From positions 501,384 through 565,383 of the forward strand of contig NZ_LMNS01000001.1 in NCBI RefSeq assembly GCF_001423405.1: a stretch of DNA of 64,000 bases, written 5' to 3'. The stretch comes from Methylobacterium sp. Leaf123. GTDB lineage: Bacteria > Pseudomonadota > Alphaproteobacteria > Rhizobiales > Beijerinckiaceae. A model generated the notes under the pieces. It saw only the letters and a program-made list of their open reading frames with translations. It was not told the DNA's origin and searched no databases. Of this stretch, positions 1 to 7,164 are shown piece after piece (position 1 is the first letter of the stretch; each line of letters begins with the position of its first letter). A program made the position numbers and the translations under genes.

Positions 1-1026
1 CATTCCCCGGTGTTGCATTTGGCCAACGGTCAAGCCAGGTGCTACGCCAACTCTTACACTAAACCGCACAACTTTTTCGCGAGCTGGTTCTAGTTGCTCG
101 AATTCGTCGACATTATTATTAGGTACGATGCAGCGTGATGCAAACTGATTAGCCTCCCGTTCAACTTCGTCGCCATCATCCATGTCTGCGTCGACGAATG
201 CACACGCTCCATGCAGCAGAAGGTGCCCAATCTCGTGGAAAACAGTGAACCAAAATTTGTCGTCAGACAGGCCGCGAAAGCTAAGTAGGATCATCGCCTT
301 ATCTGGCCCGATCATGCGGCTTGCTCCAGAGGCTGGGCAACCCAGCGGTGCCCGTTTAGCAACGACAGCGACACCTGCTTCGGAGCACAACTCCCTTAGC
401 TTCGGTAGGAACAGATTTGGGTGTTTGACTTTAGATAGCTTGCGGATTTCGTCCAACCGATCTTGTAAGTTGCCAGCGCTCCACGAGCGGGTGTCAACTA
501 GATCGGCAGATAGCTCGCCCATGCGTAGCCACATCAAAATTGCAGCGTCGTCAGAAGTGAACGCGGCGGATTTTCTAAATAGCGTATCGGAGCAGATCCG
601 CCCGTAGCGTGCTTGCCAAGCCTTCAACGTACCAACATTAAAGAATTTAAGCCGACGCTGCACCTCAGCACGACGCTTTTCTGCCGAGAGTCGGCCGCGC
701 GGCCTTTCCCCTGGAACCGGTAGCAAAAGCCAGTCGTCACCCTCAGATGCGACGGCAAGATCGACTGCGCGCTCGAGAGCTACCTCGTAGTTTTTCTGTC
801 TTTTCAGCCAGAACGAAACGGTGCCGCCGAGGTGCTCGGCCAAAGCCGCTGCCTGCCGCTCATCGACGGATCCAGTGCCATCAAGAAGGCTACGTAACGT
901 AGCCATCCCCCCGTGCAAATGATCGGCAACATCCTTTGCCGCCAAGCCACGCCTGAGCATCAACGCACGCAGCGAGTCGCCGGGCATCGAAAACCAGTCG
1001 GGCGTGAACTCATGTCCCTGCTTCAC
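1..1026 (-). CDS. HTH (HigA-like) protein with ImmA/IrrE metallopeptidase domain, C-terminus off window
   Basis: My translation of the minus strand gives 342 codons without a stop before the window edge. The N-terminal ~80 residues are an XRE/HigA-type helix-turn-helix (PGDSLRALM, then TLRSLLDGTG and FWLKRQKNYE). The C-terminal part has the zinc-protease motif HEIGHLLLHG, with His264-Glu265 and His268, and an EREANQFAS block about 25 residues later, as in ImmA/IrrE (DUF955) peptidases. The GTG start at 1026 overlaps the upstream stop in a GTGA, with GAGG just upstream, so translation is probably coupled to the toxin-like gene. By family it should be the antitoxin/repressor of a type II pair. 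GC is clearly lower than in the flanking chromosome. Confidence 0.8.
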   Translation of the reverse strand, partial: MKQGHEFTPDWFSMPGDSLRALMLRRGLAAKDVADHLHGGMATLRSLLDGTGSVDERQAAALAEHLGGTVSFWLKRQKNYEVALERAVDLAVASEGDDWLLLPVPGERPRGRLSAEKRRAEVQRRLKFFNVGTLKAWQARYGRICSDTLFRKSAAFTSDDAAILMWLRMGELSADLVDTRSWSAGNLQDRLDEIRKLSKVKHPNLFLPKLRELCSEAGVAVVAKRAPLGCPASGASRMIGPDKAMILLSFRGLSDDKFWFTVFHEIGHLLLHGACAFVDADMDDGDEVEREANQFASRCIVPNNNVDEFEQLEPAREKVVRFSVRVGVAPGLTVGQMQHRGM

Positions 1027-1352
1027 GGGCACCTCGAAATTGCAACTAGCTTCAATCGGGTCACACTGGCCCAAACGATCCGTCCGTCAGCATTCCGACC
1101 GAAGCGCGTTCCGACTACAACGAGGGTCGCGCGGTAGTCTGAACCAATCGCCACGATAAGAGAATCGTGCACAGAAATCTCAGCGTCCTCGCTTAAGAAG
1201 TCAATCAACTCATGAGCGTTTTCGAAAGCATTGGCGTCAGATATTAAATTAATCAATGCGCCTGCGCTAACGGTTCCAAGCGTGTGCTCGGCGCGCTCCA
1301 AATTAACGCACAGATCGTGCAGCGCGTCATCTTCGAAAGAAATATTGATCAA
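1023..1352 (-). CDS. RelE/HigB-like toxin candidate
   Basis: A 109-residue small protein directly upstream of, and overlapping by 4 nt, an HTH-metallopeptidase gene. The pattern F-x-D-x-x-L-x-x-LC, then LG, A-x-x-L-x-x-L-x-D-x-x-A near the N-terminus resembles HigB/plasmid-killer toxins of the RelE fold, which are mRNA interferases. The conserved C-terminal part is weak, so activity is unproven. The start is TTG at 1352 with GGGAG about 11 nt upstream; no ATG fits. The gene order toxin then HTH antitoxin is the HigBA order. The segment has atypically low GC. Confidence 0.6.
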   Translation of the reverse strand: MINISFEDDALHDLCVNLERAEHTLGTVSAGALINLISDANAFENAHELIDFLSEDAEISVHDSLIVAIGSDYRATLVVVGTRFGRNADGRIVWASVTRLKLVAISRCP

Positions 1353-1428
1353 CGCGCGATATCTCCCGCGTGATCGTTATCGACGCGAAGTATGTGCCGA
1401 TATACTGGCGACCGTTCGTCCCGTAGCA

Positions 1429-1938
1429 TCATTGAGGCAGCGGTGATCCCTGCTGCTTTGACTGTTGCTTGGCGCGGATCTGGTCAATTCGGTCCCAGTT
1501 TCGATCCAGCTCCTGCTCGCCCGCCTCGGCCATGTTGATGCCGGAAGCGCTGCAAAGGGCAGCCAAAGTCACCAGTACTCCGCCGACTTCTTGGACCGGC
1601 TGGCCAGACGGGCGCCTAAAAACGTAATCAACGAGCGCCACGGCGTCGGCGCGCGTGCATCCGTTAGCTTGGGCTAATTCTAACGCCTCTTCTAAGAAAC
1701 GATGTGTGCGCTCATTACGATCGAGTCGGATAGACTGCGGGAAGCAGGCTTCAAGCCACTTTTCGACTTGAAGCTGATAGGAAACAATTTCCGTGGTCAC
1801 CTCGCCCCCCTTGAACTTTGGTAGGCTTATATCACGAAGCAATACCATTTCTAGGATATCAAAACGGTTCAAGCGTCGCGCTGGCGGTATCCACACGCGA
1901 TCCCCAGGCTGCCATTCTTCTTCTTGGACCCTTAGCAA
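1429..1938 (-). CDS. MazG-like nucleotide pyrophosphohydrolase family protein
   Basis: A 169-residue frame whose C-terminal ~115 residues match a phage/prophage family of all-alpha NTP pyrophosphatase-like proteins: ERTHRFLEEALELAQ (acidic helix), LVDYVFRRP, EVGGVLVTLAAL, and a terminal IRAKQ...SPLPQ. The paired acidic helices are where MazG-type enzymes bind Mg2+ and nucleotide. The N-terminal ~50 residues are not recognised. The start is uncertain: TTG at 1938 is the longest option and an internal ATG lies near 1848. It lies in the same leftward direction as the replication gene, consistent with nucleotide-pool control during element replication. The substrate is unknown. Confidence 0.65.
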   Translation of the reverse strand: MLRVQEEEWQPGDRVWIPPARRLNRFDILEMVLLRDISLPKFKGGEVTTEIVSYQLQVEKWLEACFPQSIRLDRNERTHRFLEEALELAQANGCTRADAVALVDYVFRRPSGQPVQEVGGVLVTLAALCSASGINMAEAGEQELDRNWDRIDQIRAKQQSKQQGSPLPQ

Positions 1939-2030
1939 TGGGTGCGATTAGATGATTTCCTTTGCGAGGTCCGCGGCAGACTGTACGCCGAGCGCAATGT
2001 CTGACCCTTTTTTGGCGTCCTAACCAAGCC

Positions 2031-3098
2031 TTATCTATTTCCAAATCCCCTACACGCCGGCCGCGCCCCGTTGGCCGCCGGCGGCAGCTCGCTCGGGAAA
2101 TGCCAGCCCGGATTGGCGTAGCCCGGCTTCGACGTGGTCGCGCAACGGCCTTCACCCCGCGCCCGACGGAAAGCCATCCAGGCGCTCCACGCCGGCGTCC
2201 CCTCCTCCACGAACACGCGGGTCGCGCCGATCGGCGCCGCCGACGCCGCACAGGGCCGAGCGTTCTCGAATCGGCGGGTGCGCAGCCAGGTGTGCAGCGC
2301 CTTCGACGAGCGGCCCGGGTGCTTGGCGAGGTGCGCCGCGTAGCTGCCGGCCGCGGTCACGGCGAGATCGCGATCGGCGTCGGGCAGGGCGGCGAAGATC
2401 CGCTCGGCCATGCTCCGGTCGGCATCGAGGCGCCCGCCCTCGGGGAAAGCCGCCCAGAGCCGGGCGAAGTGCTCGGCCGTCAGCGCGGTGAGCCGTCCCG
2501 GTGGCGATCGCCCGGCGGCGGTGATGCGCTCGGCCGGTGCCGATGGGGATTTACTCCGGAATTGTTTTTGAACCGCGCCTGCCCCCCCGCTGGGGGGATG
2601 GGGGGATTCTTTTCTGACGGTTGAATCTGACGGATTCTCTATGGGGGTGACAGGGGAGTCACCCTCCCCGGTGACAGCGTTGTCACCCTCCCCGGTGACG
2701 GACAGGCACCCCTCACCCGAAAGATGGGGTGTCCCAAAGTCACCCCTCAGACTAGGCTTTGCCGATCCTGCGCCGTTCTGGTCACCCCTCACCGAACGCT
2801 CGTTCCGCCCGGGCACGTCTACGTCCGGCAGGTGCAGGATGTAGCTGTTGGCCCGCTGTCGTCCGGACTTCGGACAGTGCCCATTCTGGATGGTGATGAC
2901 GTCGAGATCCTGGAGCACCCGAAGCTTGCGCTGCACCGATCGCTCCGACTGCGAGCAGGCCTGCGCGAGTTGCTTGATCTTGGGGTGCGCCTCCCCGGTG
3001 TGCCGGTCGGCGTAGTCGGCCAGTACCATGGCGACGAGCTTCGCCACGCCGTCGGGGATGTCTTGCTTGATGACCCAGGAAATCGCTTCGATCGACAT
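2031..3098 (-). CDS. Phage/plasmid-type replication initiator, winged-helix (lambda O-like)
   Basis: A 355-residue protein starting at ATG 3098 (MSIEAISWV), with an AGAGG-type site upstream; the frame stays open to 3266 but the extension is low-complexity. Residues ~1-90 form a helix-turn-helix replication-protein domain (KQLAQACSQSERSVQRKLRVLQDLDVI) as in phage replication initiators. A central low-complexity linker contains repeated VTGEGD units, encoded by DNA repeats that look like origin iterons. The C-terminal ~120 residues are a helical region ending in a Trp-rich tail (PAWSAWMAFRRARGEG), typical of DUF-type phage replication proteins. Its place behind the cro-like gene matches lambda's O gene. 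Confidence 0.7.
   Translation of the reverse strand: MSIEAISWVIKQDIPDGVAKLVAMVLADYADRHTGEAHPKIKQLAQACSQSERSVQRKLRVLQDLDVITIQNGHCPKSGRQRANSYILHLPDVDVPGRNERSVRGDQNGAGSAKPSLRGDFGTPHLSGEGCLSVTGEGDNAVTGEGDSPVTPIENPSDSTVRKESPHPPSGGAGAVQKQFRSKSPSAPAERITAAGRSPPGRLTALTAEHFARLWAAFPEGGRLDADRSMAERIFAALPDADRDLAVTAAGSYAAHLAKHPGRSSKALHTWLRTRRFENARPCAASAAPIGATRVFVEEGTPAWSAWMAFRRARGEGRCATTSKPGYANPGWHFPSELPPAANGARPACRGFGNR
2646..2793. repeat. Iteron-like repeats inside the replication gene (candidate origin)
   Basis: On the plus strand GTCACCCTCCCCGGTGAC occurs twice exactly (2658-2675 and 2682-2699, 24 bp apart). Related copies are GGTGAC at 2646, CACCCCTCACC at 2707, GTCACCCCTCA at 2739 and GTCACCCCTCACC at 2781. 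Each 18-mer is itself nearly palindromic (GTCACC...GGTGAC). Just left lies a less GC-rich stretch with TCTGACGG repeated (about 2614-2640). Iterons in the middle of the initiator gene plus a neighbouring easily melted stretch is the lambda O/ori layout. Assignment as an origin is inference. Confidence 0.5.
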
Positions 3099-3452
3099 GG
3101 TGGGCGCCTCTTGGCGGGCCCTTTCAGGCATAGGGGAAGCGTTGCGCCGCGAAGCCTTGCCGGCTCCGGGCACGCGAAAGCCCATCGCCGGAATCGCGGG
3201 TCGCGCGCGGCGTTGGGCTGATCGAGGGGAGGGGGGACTGCCGGCCGCGCCCGATGGATCGGGCAAAGCTTCGCCAGTCGCCTGCCAAGGGGGGCCTTGA
3301 ACAGGGCGCGAGCGGGAGGCTGCGCGGAATCGGAGGTGCGCCGCCCGGGGGCAAGCGGGCGCAGTTCGCCGATTCAGCGCGCGACGGCGGTCATCGTTCC
3401 TAGGTCGGTGGAGGGGGGCCGCGGACAGGCGGCCTTAGGCGGGGGCGCGGTC
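3099..3452. other. Intergenic stretch, no convincing gene
   Basis: A very GC-rich 354-base stretch between the replication gene and the methyltransferase stop. Only proline/arginine/alanine-rich shadow frames occur in it. No tRNA, terminator with a T-run or clear promoter was seen; the replication-gene promoter or read-through from the methyltransferase must lie here. Confidence 0.5.
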
Positions 3453-4316
3453 TCATTCCGCGGCCATCGCCGGCATGGCCGGCGCCTCGGTGTAGAGGTT
3501 GGTGAAGTCGGGCCGCGCCTGGCGCTGGAAGGCCTCGCCGTAGGGGCCGGGGCTCGCCGCGCGCACGAGGTCGAAGAAGCTGTCCGGCTTCTCGCTATGC
3601 CGGCCGGGGGCGCCCTCGAACACGTTGGGAAGGTCGGCCCGGGCCAGCATCAGCCCGCCGCGTGTGGCGAAGACGCAGTACTCGTCGAGGGTCCGGAAGT
3701 AGCGGCCCATCGAGAAGGACGCCTTCCGGAACGTCAGCACCTGCTTGAAGTCGTAGCCCCACCCCTGGACGAGGCGCACCGCCATCGGGAGGAAGGGCCC
3801 GGGCGCGTGGCAGTAGATGTGTCCCTCGTCCAGCGCCCAGGTTTCCACCGGCACCGCCGCGATCTCCGGCTCGGTCATCGTGGCATAGGGCGGGCGTTGG
3901 TTAGGGGAGACGCTTTCGTCCTGCCAGGGCGGATCCAGGACCAGCGTCGCGAACCGGCCTTGCGTCGGGGCTAGGCGCCGGACCCGCTCCAGGTCGACAA
4001 GCCGGCGCATCCGGTTCGAGGCATCGTGGATGTTTTCGGAGCGCTCGAGGTACTCGACCACCGGGCCGAACAGGTCCGGATCGCGCTCGGCCGCCTCGTA
4101 GATCGCGTTGCACTTCTCGGCCAGGACACCGGAGACCCCGGCGAGCTGGCCGATCTGCTCACGCACGCGGCCGGCTTCGAGCCTCGAACCCCCGGATAAT
4201 TTGCCGAGGGTACGACCGGAGCGAATGCGGCTTTCGGCCTGCGCCCGCTTCGTCGGGCCGAGCACGAGCCACAATTCTCGAATCTGGCGTGGAGAGAGAC
4301 GCGCGCGGTTACGCAT
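3453..4316 (-). CDS. MT-A70 family (N6-adenine) methyltransferase
   Basis: A 287-residue protein from ATG 4316; the frame also allows ATG 4391 (+25 residues). The N-terminal ~110 residues are a helical ParB/HTH-like region (LSPRQIRELWLVLGPTKRAQAESRI). The C-terminal catalytic domain has LVLDPPWQ at about 127, the DPPW motif of MT-A70 adenine methyltransferases, then PPYATMTEPEI and a terminal SEKPDSFFDLV...SPGPYGEAF block. Such orphan enzymes are common in prophages and may protect DNA or time replication. No paired restriction gene is visible within the window. Confidence 0.8.
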   Translation of the reverse strand: MRNRARLSPRQIRELWLVLGPTKRAQAESRIRSGRTLGKLSGGSRLEAGRVREQIGQLAGVSGVLAEKCNAIYEAAERDPDLFGPVVEYLERSENIHDASNRMRRLVDLERVRRLAPTQGRFATLVLDPPWQDESVSPNQRPPYATMTEPEIAAVPVETWALDEGHIYCHAPGPFLPMAVRLVQGWGYDFKQVLTFRKASFSMGRYFRTLDEYCVFATRGGLMLARADLPNVFEGAPGRHSEKPDSFFDLVRAASPGPYGEAFQRQARPDFTNLYTEAPAMPAMAAE

Positions 4317-4440
4317 ACGGACGCCTGATAGGAATCGAATCGGATTCGGAGTCTCAGTCTGGCGGGAGGGAGCGTCCCGCCGGCCGCTCATGCGCGGCTG
4401 CGCCCTGGAAGGCCGGGGGCCCGATCCATCTTGGGCGGGC

Positions 4441-5106
4441 TCATAGCGCCGCCCCGAAGTTAATCCCGCAGAACGCCCACCGTCCGGTGTTGGCCTCGAT
4501 GGCGGCGCGGGTGCGCGCCAGCTCGCTTTCGAGATGGGCTTGGTCGGCGAGGATTCGCGCGCCGGCGAGCCAGCGCTCGTCCGCGTCGGGCATCACCGCC
4601 GCCAGCAGCTCGGGCCCGTAGGCGATGACGCAGAGCAGGAAGTTGCGCCCGTTGGGCAGGCTCTCCCGCACCAGCATCTTGTCGACGCTGTCGAAGGGAA
4701 TCCCGGTGAGCGCGGCGCATTGCTCGGCCGGCTTGTGCGGGTGCCGCGCCCGGATGAACGCCGCGAAGGCCTCCGGCCGCACCGTGAGGCGGCGTGGAAC
4801 GGGCCGCGGCGTCATTCCGATTCCGCCGTCCTGTCGGGGATCGGCTGCACACGCTTCCGCGAGCGGCCGGGGGGCCGCGCGGAGCGGATCATGCCCCGGC
4901 GGCATCACCAGATCGAGCGCGGCCGTCAGTGCCGAGACGGCCGCGGCGGCTTCCTCGGGCAGAGCCTGGACGCGGGCAAGGGCCGCGGCGAGCTGTGCGC
5001 CCACCGCCTCGCCGGCCTCGGCGGTGCTGCGCAGCGCGGCGTCGGCATAGTCGGCCACGCCGGCGTAGAGATCTGCGAACCAGGACGATGGGGCGGGATC
5101 GCTCAT
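4441..5106 (-). CDS. Hypothetical element protein, helical N-terminus
   Basis: A 221-residue protein of unknown function. Residues ~1-75 are alanine-rich and probably helical; residues ~110-175 form a more conserved-looking block (AFAAFIRARHPHKPAEQCAALTGIPFDSVDKML) that resembles a helix-turn-helix-like fold but matches no family I can name. The ATG at 5106 overlaps the stop of the small upstream membrane gene in an ATGA, so the two are translationally coupled. It lies in the leftward early operon. Confidence 0.6.
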   Translation of the reverse strand: MSDPAPSSWFADLYAGVADYADAALRSTAEAGEAVGAQLAAALARVQALPEEAAAAVSALTAALDLVMPPGHDPLRAAPRPLAEACAADPRQDGGIGMTPRPVPRRLTVRPEAFAAFIRARHPHKPAEQCAALTGIPFDSVDKMLVRESLPNGRNFLLCVIAYGPELLAAVMPDADERWLAGARILADQAHLESELARTRAAIEANTGRWAFCGINFGAAL

Positions 5107-5285
5107 CGCGCCCTCGCCGCGATCAGGACCAGCACCGACGCCGCCGCAGCTGCCAGTGCGATGCGTCCGGCTTCGACGAGGGCGCGACCGCGCTGGCGCG
5201 ACCGAAGGGCGGAATCGAGACGAAGGATGAGCGGCAGCGCCGCAAGCAAGATCGCAAAAGCCAGGACGAGGGCCGGGATACGCAT
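5103..5285 (-). CDS. Small two-helix membrane protein
   Basis: A 60-residue protein with two hydrophobic segments (residues ~4-20 and ~42-58) separated by a basic loop, starting at ATG 5285. It resembles the size and topology of phage holin-like or superinfection-exclusion small proteins, but there is no motif to decide. Its TGA overlaps the next gene's ATG. The frame is open upstream to 5480, but that part is Cys/Arg-rich and overlaps the repressor gene in another frame, so the short form is preferred. Confidence 0.55.
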   Translation of the reverse strand: MRIPALVLAFAILLAALPLILRLDSALRSRQRGRALVEAGRIALAAAAASVLVLIAARAR

Positions 5286-5325
5286 CACAATGCTTTCACG
5301 AATGGGCTTTGAGCGCATTATTGCG

Positions 5326-5532
5326 TCACTGAGAGGCCGGATAGATATCTGGCCTAAGCTCGTGGCGACTGATTCCGAGCTTTTTTTCCAAGTCGAGTAC
5401 CATCTCTGCCGGCACCCTGTGTTTCTCCCAGCGCATGAATGTAGTCTTGTGCACGCCGAACAGCTCCGACGCCTTCTCAAGCGTCATCTTCGATCTGGCG
5501 CGGTATGCTTTCAGTGGGCTGAGAATCGCCAT
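5326..5532 (-). CDS. Cro/YdaS-like HTH repressor
   Basis: A 68-residue protein with an HTH (KMTLEKASELFGVHKTTFMRWE) and the ending GISRHELRPDIYP that is characteristic of YdaS/Cro-like prophage repressors. It is divergent from the CI-like gene, as in lambdoid immunity regions. The ATG at 5532 has no Shine-Dalgarno sequence and lies only about 13 nt from the operator/promoter dyad, so the transcript may be nearly leaderless. It should repress the switch promoters and heads the leftward early operon. Confidence 0.8.
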   Translation of the reverse strand: MAILSPLKAYRARSKMTLEKASELFGVHKTTFMRWEKHRVPAEMVLDLEKKLGISRHELRPDIYPASQ

Positions 5533-5535
5533 GCA

Positions 5536-5650
5536 GCCGAAGTTGCATAATACGCAACTGACGGTCAAGCGGATGGTTGCGCTCCGGCCTAACGACGGCT
5601 GTCTGTCCCCATGGCACTCGTTGCAGATGTTGCTAACGAGGATCGACCCC
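5536..5650. promoter_or_regulatory. Immunity-region operator and divergent promoters
   Basis: AGTTGCATAATACGCAACT at 5541-5559 is a perfect dyad (GTTGC-N7-GCAAC). On the minus strand TTGACC (5568-5563) lies 4 bp from the dyad, which is followed by TT. The same TTGAC-N4-GTTGC-N7-GCAAC-TT arrangement recurs at 5972-6000 on the plus strand. A degenerate copy, GTTGC-N7-GCTAA, lies at 5620-5636 next to the CI-gene ribosome site (GAGG at 5638). The CI promoter is not clear to me. Confidence 0.65.
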
Positions 5651-5959
5651 ATGGAGTCGTTGCCGCCTCGGCGGCACTTTATCCCCGAATGGGCGATGAA
5701 GTCCGGGTTGCGACGCGCTGATGTAGCCCGCGCGACCGGCGCCGATAAAGCTACTGTGACACGCTGGTTCCGAGGAACCGCACCGCAAGATCAATATCTT
5801 ATGACGCTCGCATCGCTGTTCAACGTAAGCGTGCCGGATCTGTTTCGGCACCCGGATGACGTTTGGGTTTCGCGATTCCTAGAGGGTAGAAGCGAGACTG
5901 AGATCGAGCGGATTAAGAAGACGCTGGAGGCCGCCTTCCCAAAAGGGGTTGCGTCCTAA
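5651..5959 (+). CDS. CI-like HTH repressor
   Basis: A 102-residue DNA-binding protein. The HTH is at residues ~16-50 (LRRADVARATGADKATVTRWFRG, then LMTLASLFNVSVPDLFR). There is no peptidase (LexA/S24) domain, so it is not the self-cleaving CI type. The start chosen is ATG 5651, with AGGA 12 nt upstream; ATG 5629 in the same frame is possible. It is divergent from the YdaS/Cro-like gene. Its own stop lies inside one of the GTTGC-N7-GCAAC operators, which suggests it or Cro controls the rightward operon from the end of its own gene. Confidence 0.8.
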   Translation: MESLPPRRHFIPEWAMKSGLRRADVARATGADKATVTRWFRGTAPQDQYLMTLASLFNVSVPDLFRHPDDVWVSRFLEGRSETEIERIKKTLEAAFPKGVAS

Positions 5960-6007
5960 GCAACTTTCTCCTTGACGTTCGGTTGCATAAACCGCAACTT
6001 TAGGCCC
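5948..6007 (+). promoter_or_regulatory. Tandem operators and early rightward promoter
   Basis: Two dyads of the same class: GTTGC-GTCCTAA-GCAAC at 5948-5964, which overlaps the CI-gene stop, and GTTGC-ATAAACC-GCAAC at 5982-5998. TTGACG at 5972-5977 lies between them and 17 bp before CAACTT (5995-6000). The -35 is good and the -10 poor. Repressor bound at 5982 would occlude the promoter of the operon starting at 6036. Confidence 0.65.
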
Positions 6008-6035
6008 GGCGCATGTTGCGCCGGAGGCCTTCTTA

Positions 6036-6341
6036 GTGTCGGCGCATGCTGCACCTCATCCCCATGCCGGCCAGCGGGTAACGGTCGCATCCGGCTTCTA
6101 CGCTGGCACCACGCGCGAGGTCGTCGATTGGTACGACCGCGTGACCGGTCGTCCGTGGAGCGAAAACGGCGTCGAGGACGCCCGCACCCACCGCTTCGCC
6201 TTCCGCGCCGCCTACGACCGTCTGCCGCTCGATCAGGAAGTGGTCCTCGTTCACTTCCATCGCGGCGAGGGCGCGCTCCTCCACGCCACTGAGTTGGGCG
6301 AACCGGCCTACGCCCTTGCGCCGATCGGGGCGCGCTCATGA
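6036..6341 (+). CDS. Hypothetical protein, first gene of rightward early operon
   Basis: A 101-residue protein starting at GTG 6036 with a strong GGAGG 8 nt upstream. The segment GQRVTVASGFYAGTTREVVDWY looks like a short beta-rich KOW/SH3-type strand pair; no firm family is recognised. Its stop overlaps the next ATG (ATGA). As the first gene behind the repressed promoter it is expected to be switched by the CI/Cro pair. Confidence 0.6.
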   Translation: MSAHAAPHPHAGQRVTVASGFYAGTTREVVDWYDRVTGRPWSENGVEDARTHRFAFRAAYDRLPLDQEVVLVHFHRGEGALLHATELGEPAYALAPIGARS

Positions 6342-6727
6342 GCCGGCACGTCCTCGTCGACTTCGATCACTGCCGGATCGTGCTCGGGTTCGACCATCCG
6401 CTGCGCTCCCTGTTTGGCCAGGTGTTCGACCCATCCCGTGACGAAGGCAGCGCGATCGACGGCTGGCCGACGTCATCCGGCCTTGGTCTGCGTCGCCCGA
6501 TCGGGGACCAAGGCCAATTCGATGCGGATCTCACGGAGCTGTCCATGTGGGCGCTCGACTGCGATCGGCTCCCTCATGGCCTGTGGCAAGGCTCGGCTTG
6601 GACCCGCCTGAAGGGCCTGCAACTGCTTCTGCTCGCGGAGTGGCAGGGCGGCGAGGATCTCTTCAGCTTCCCCGCTCCCGACAACCTGCGCGGCCCCTTC
6701 CATCCGATTCCGAAGGGGCGGTCATGA
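6338..6727 (+). CDS. Hypothetical protein
   Basis: A 129-residue protein, 4-nt overlaps (ATGA) at both ends with its neighbours. It contains no recognised domain; Trp- and Asp-rich, with MSRHVLVDFDHCRIVLGFDHPL at the start and LLLLAEWQGGEDLFSF late. Acidic overall and probably soluble. It may be conserved only among related elements. Confidence 0.55.
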   Translation: MSRHVLVDFDHCRIVLGFDHPLRSLFGQVFDPSRDEGSAIDGWPTSSGLGLRRPIGDQGQFDADLTELSMWALDCDRLPHGLWQGSAWTRLKGLQLLLLAEWQGGEDLFSFPAPDNLRGPFHPIPKGRS

Positions 6728-7164
6728 GCAACGCGTCCGCCATGCTCTCGGCCGACGTGCGCGCCGCCGCCGCCGCGATCGCCAACGCCCGCGCCGGCCG
6801 GCGCGGCATCCCGGCGGTGACCAACATCCTGGATGTGCTGCCCGAGGATCTCTTCGCCGAACTGGTCGAGGATGCGCGGGCCGCGATCGGCGCGGCCGAC
6901 GCCGCCCGCCAAGCCGCAGCGAGCACACCGAAGCCACGACGCCGCGGCCCGGTCTGCGCGAGCGACGCCGAGGCCCTGCGCCTCGATCTCGGCGCCGGCA
7001 CCCTTCTGATCCTCACCCGCGACCGCGCCAGCCGCGCCAAGGCAGCACTCTCGGCCGCCGGCGCCGAGACCGCGCTCCTCGAGCACGACGAGGCCCACGC
7101 CATGTGGGTCGCCATCGCGGCCTGCCTCCGAACCTTCCCCGACGAACAGGAGCCGACCTCGTGA
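6724..7164 (+). CDS. Hypothetical protein, Ala-rich
   Basis: A 146-residue soluble protein starting at ATG 6724, chosen because it gives the ATGA overlap typical of this operon. The N-terminal half is alanine-rich helix (VRAAAAAIANARAGRRG) with NILDVLPEDLFAELVEDARAA; a basic proline linker (TPKPRRRGP) separates a C-terminal alpha/beta segment (LGAGTLLILTRD). The family is not recognised. Confidence 0.55.
   Translation: MSNASAMLSADVRAAAAAIANARAGRRGIPAVTNILDVLPEDLFAELVEDARAAIGAADAARQAAASTPKPRRRGPVCASDAEALRLDLGAGTLLILTRDRASRAKAALSAAGAETALLEHDEAHAMWVAIAACLRTFPDEQEPTS

Noticed and set aside
182-607. 141-codon plus-strand frame
   Set aside because: It is antisense to the HTH-metallopeptidase gene, whose HEIGH motif and HTH are clear on the minus strand; the plus frame has no recognised motif.
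2646-2793. CRISPR-like array
   Set aside because: Repeats are only 11-18 bp, partly palindromic and closely spaced, with no unique spacers of normal length; iterons fit better. No CRISPR or cas gene was seen anywhere.
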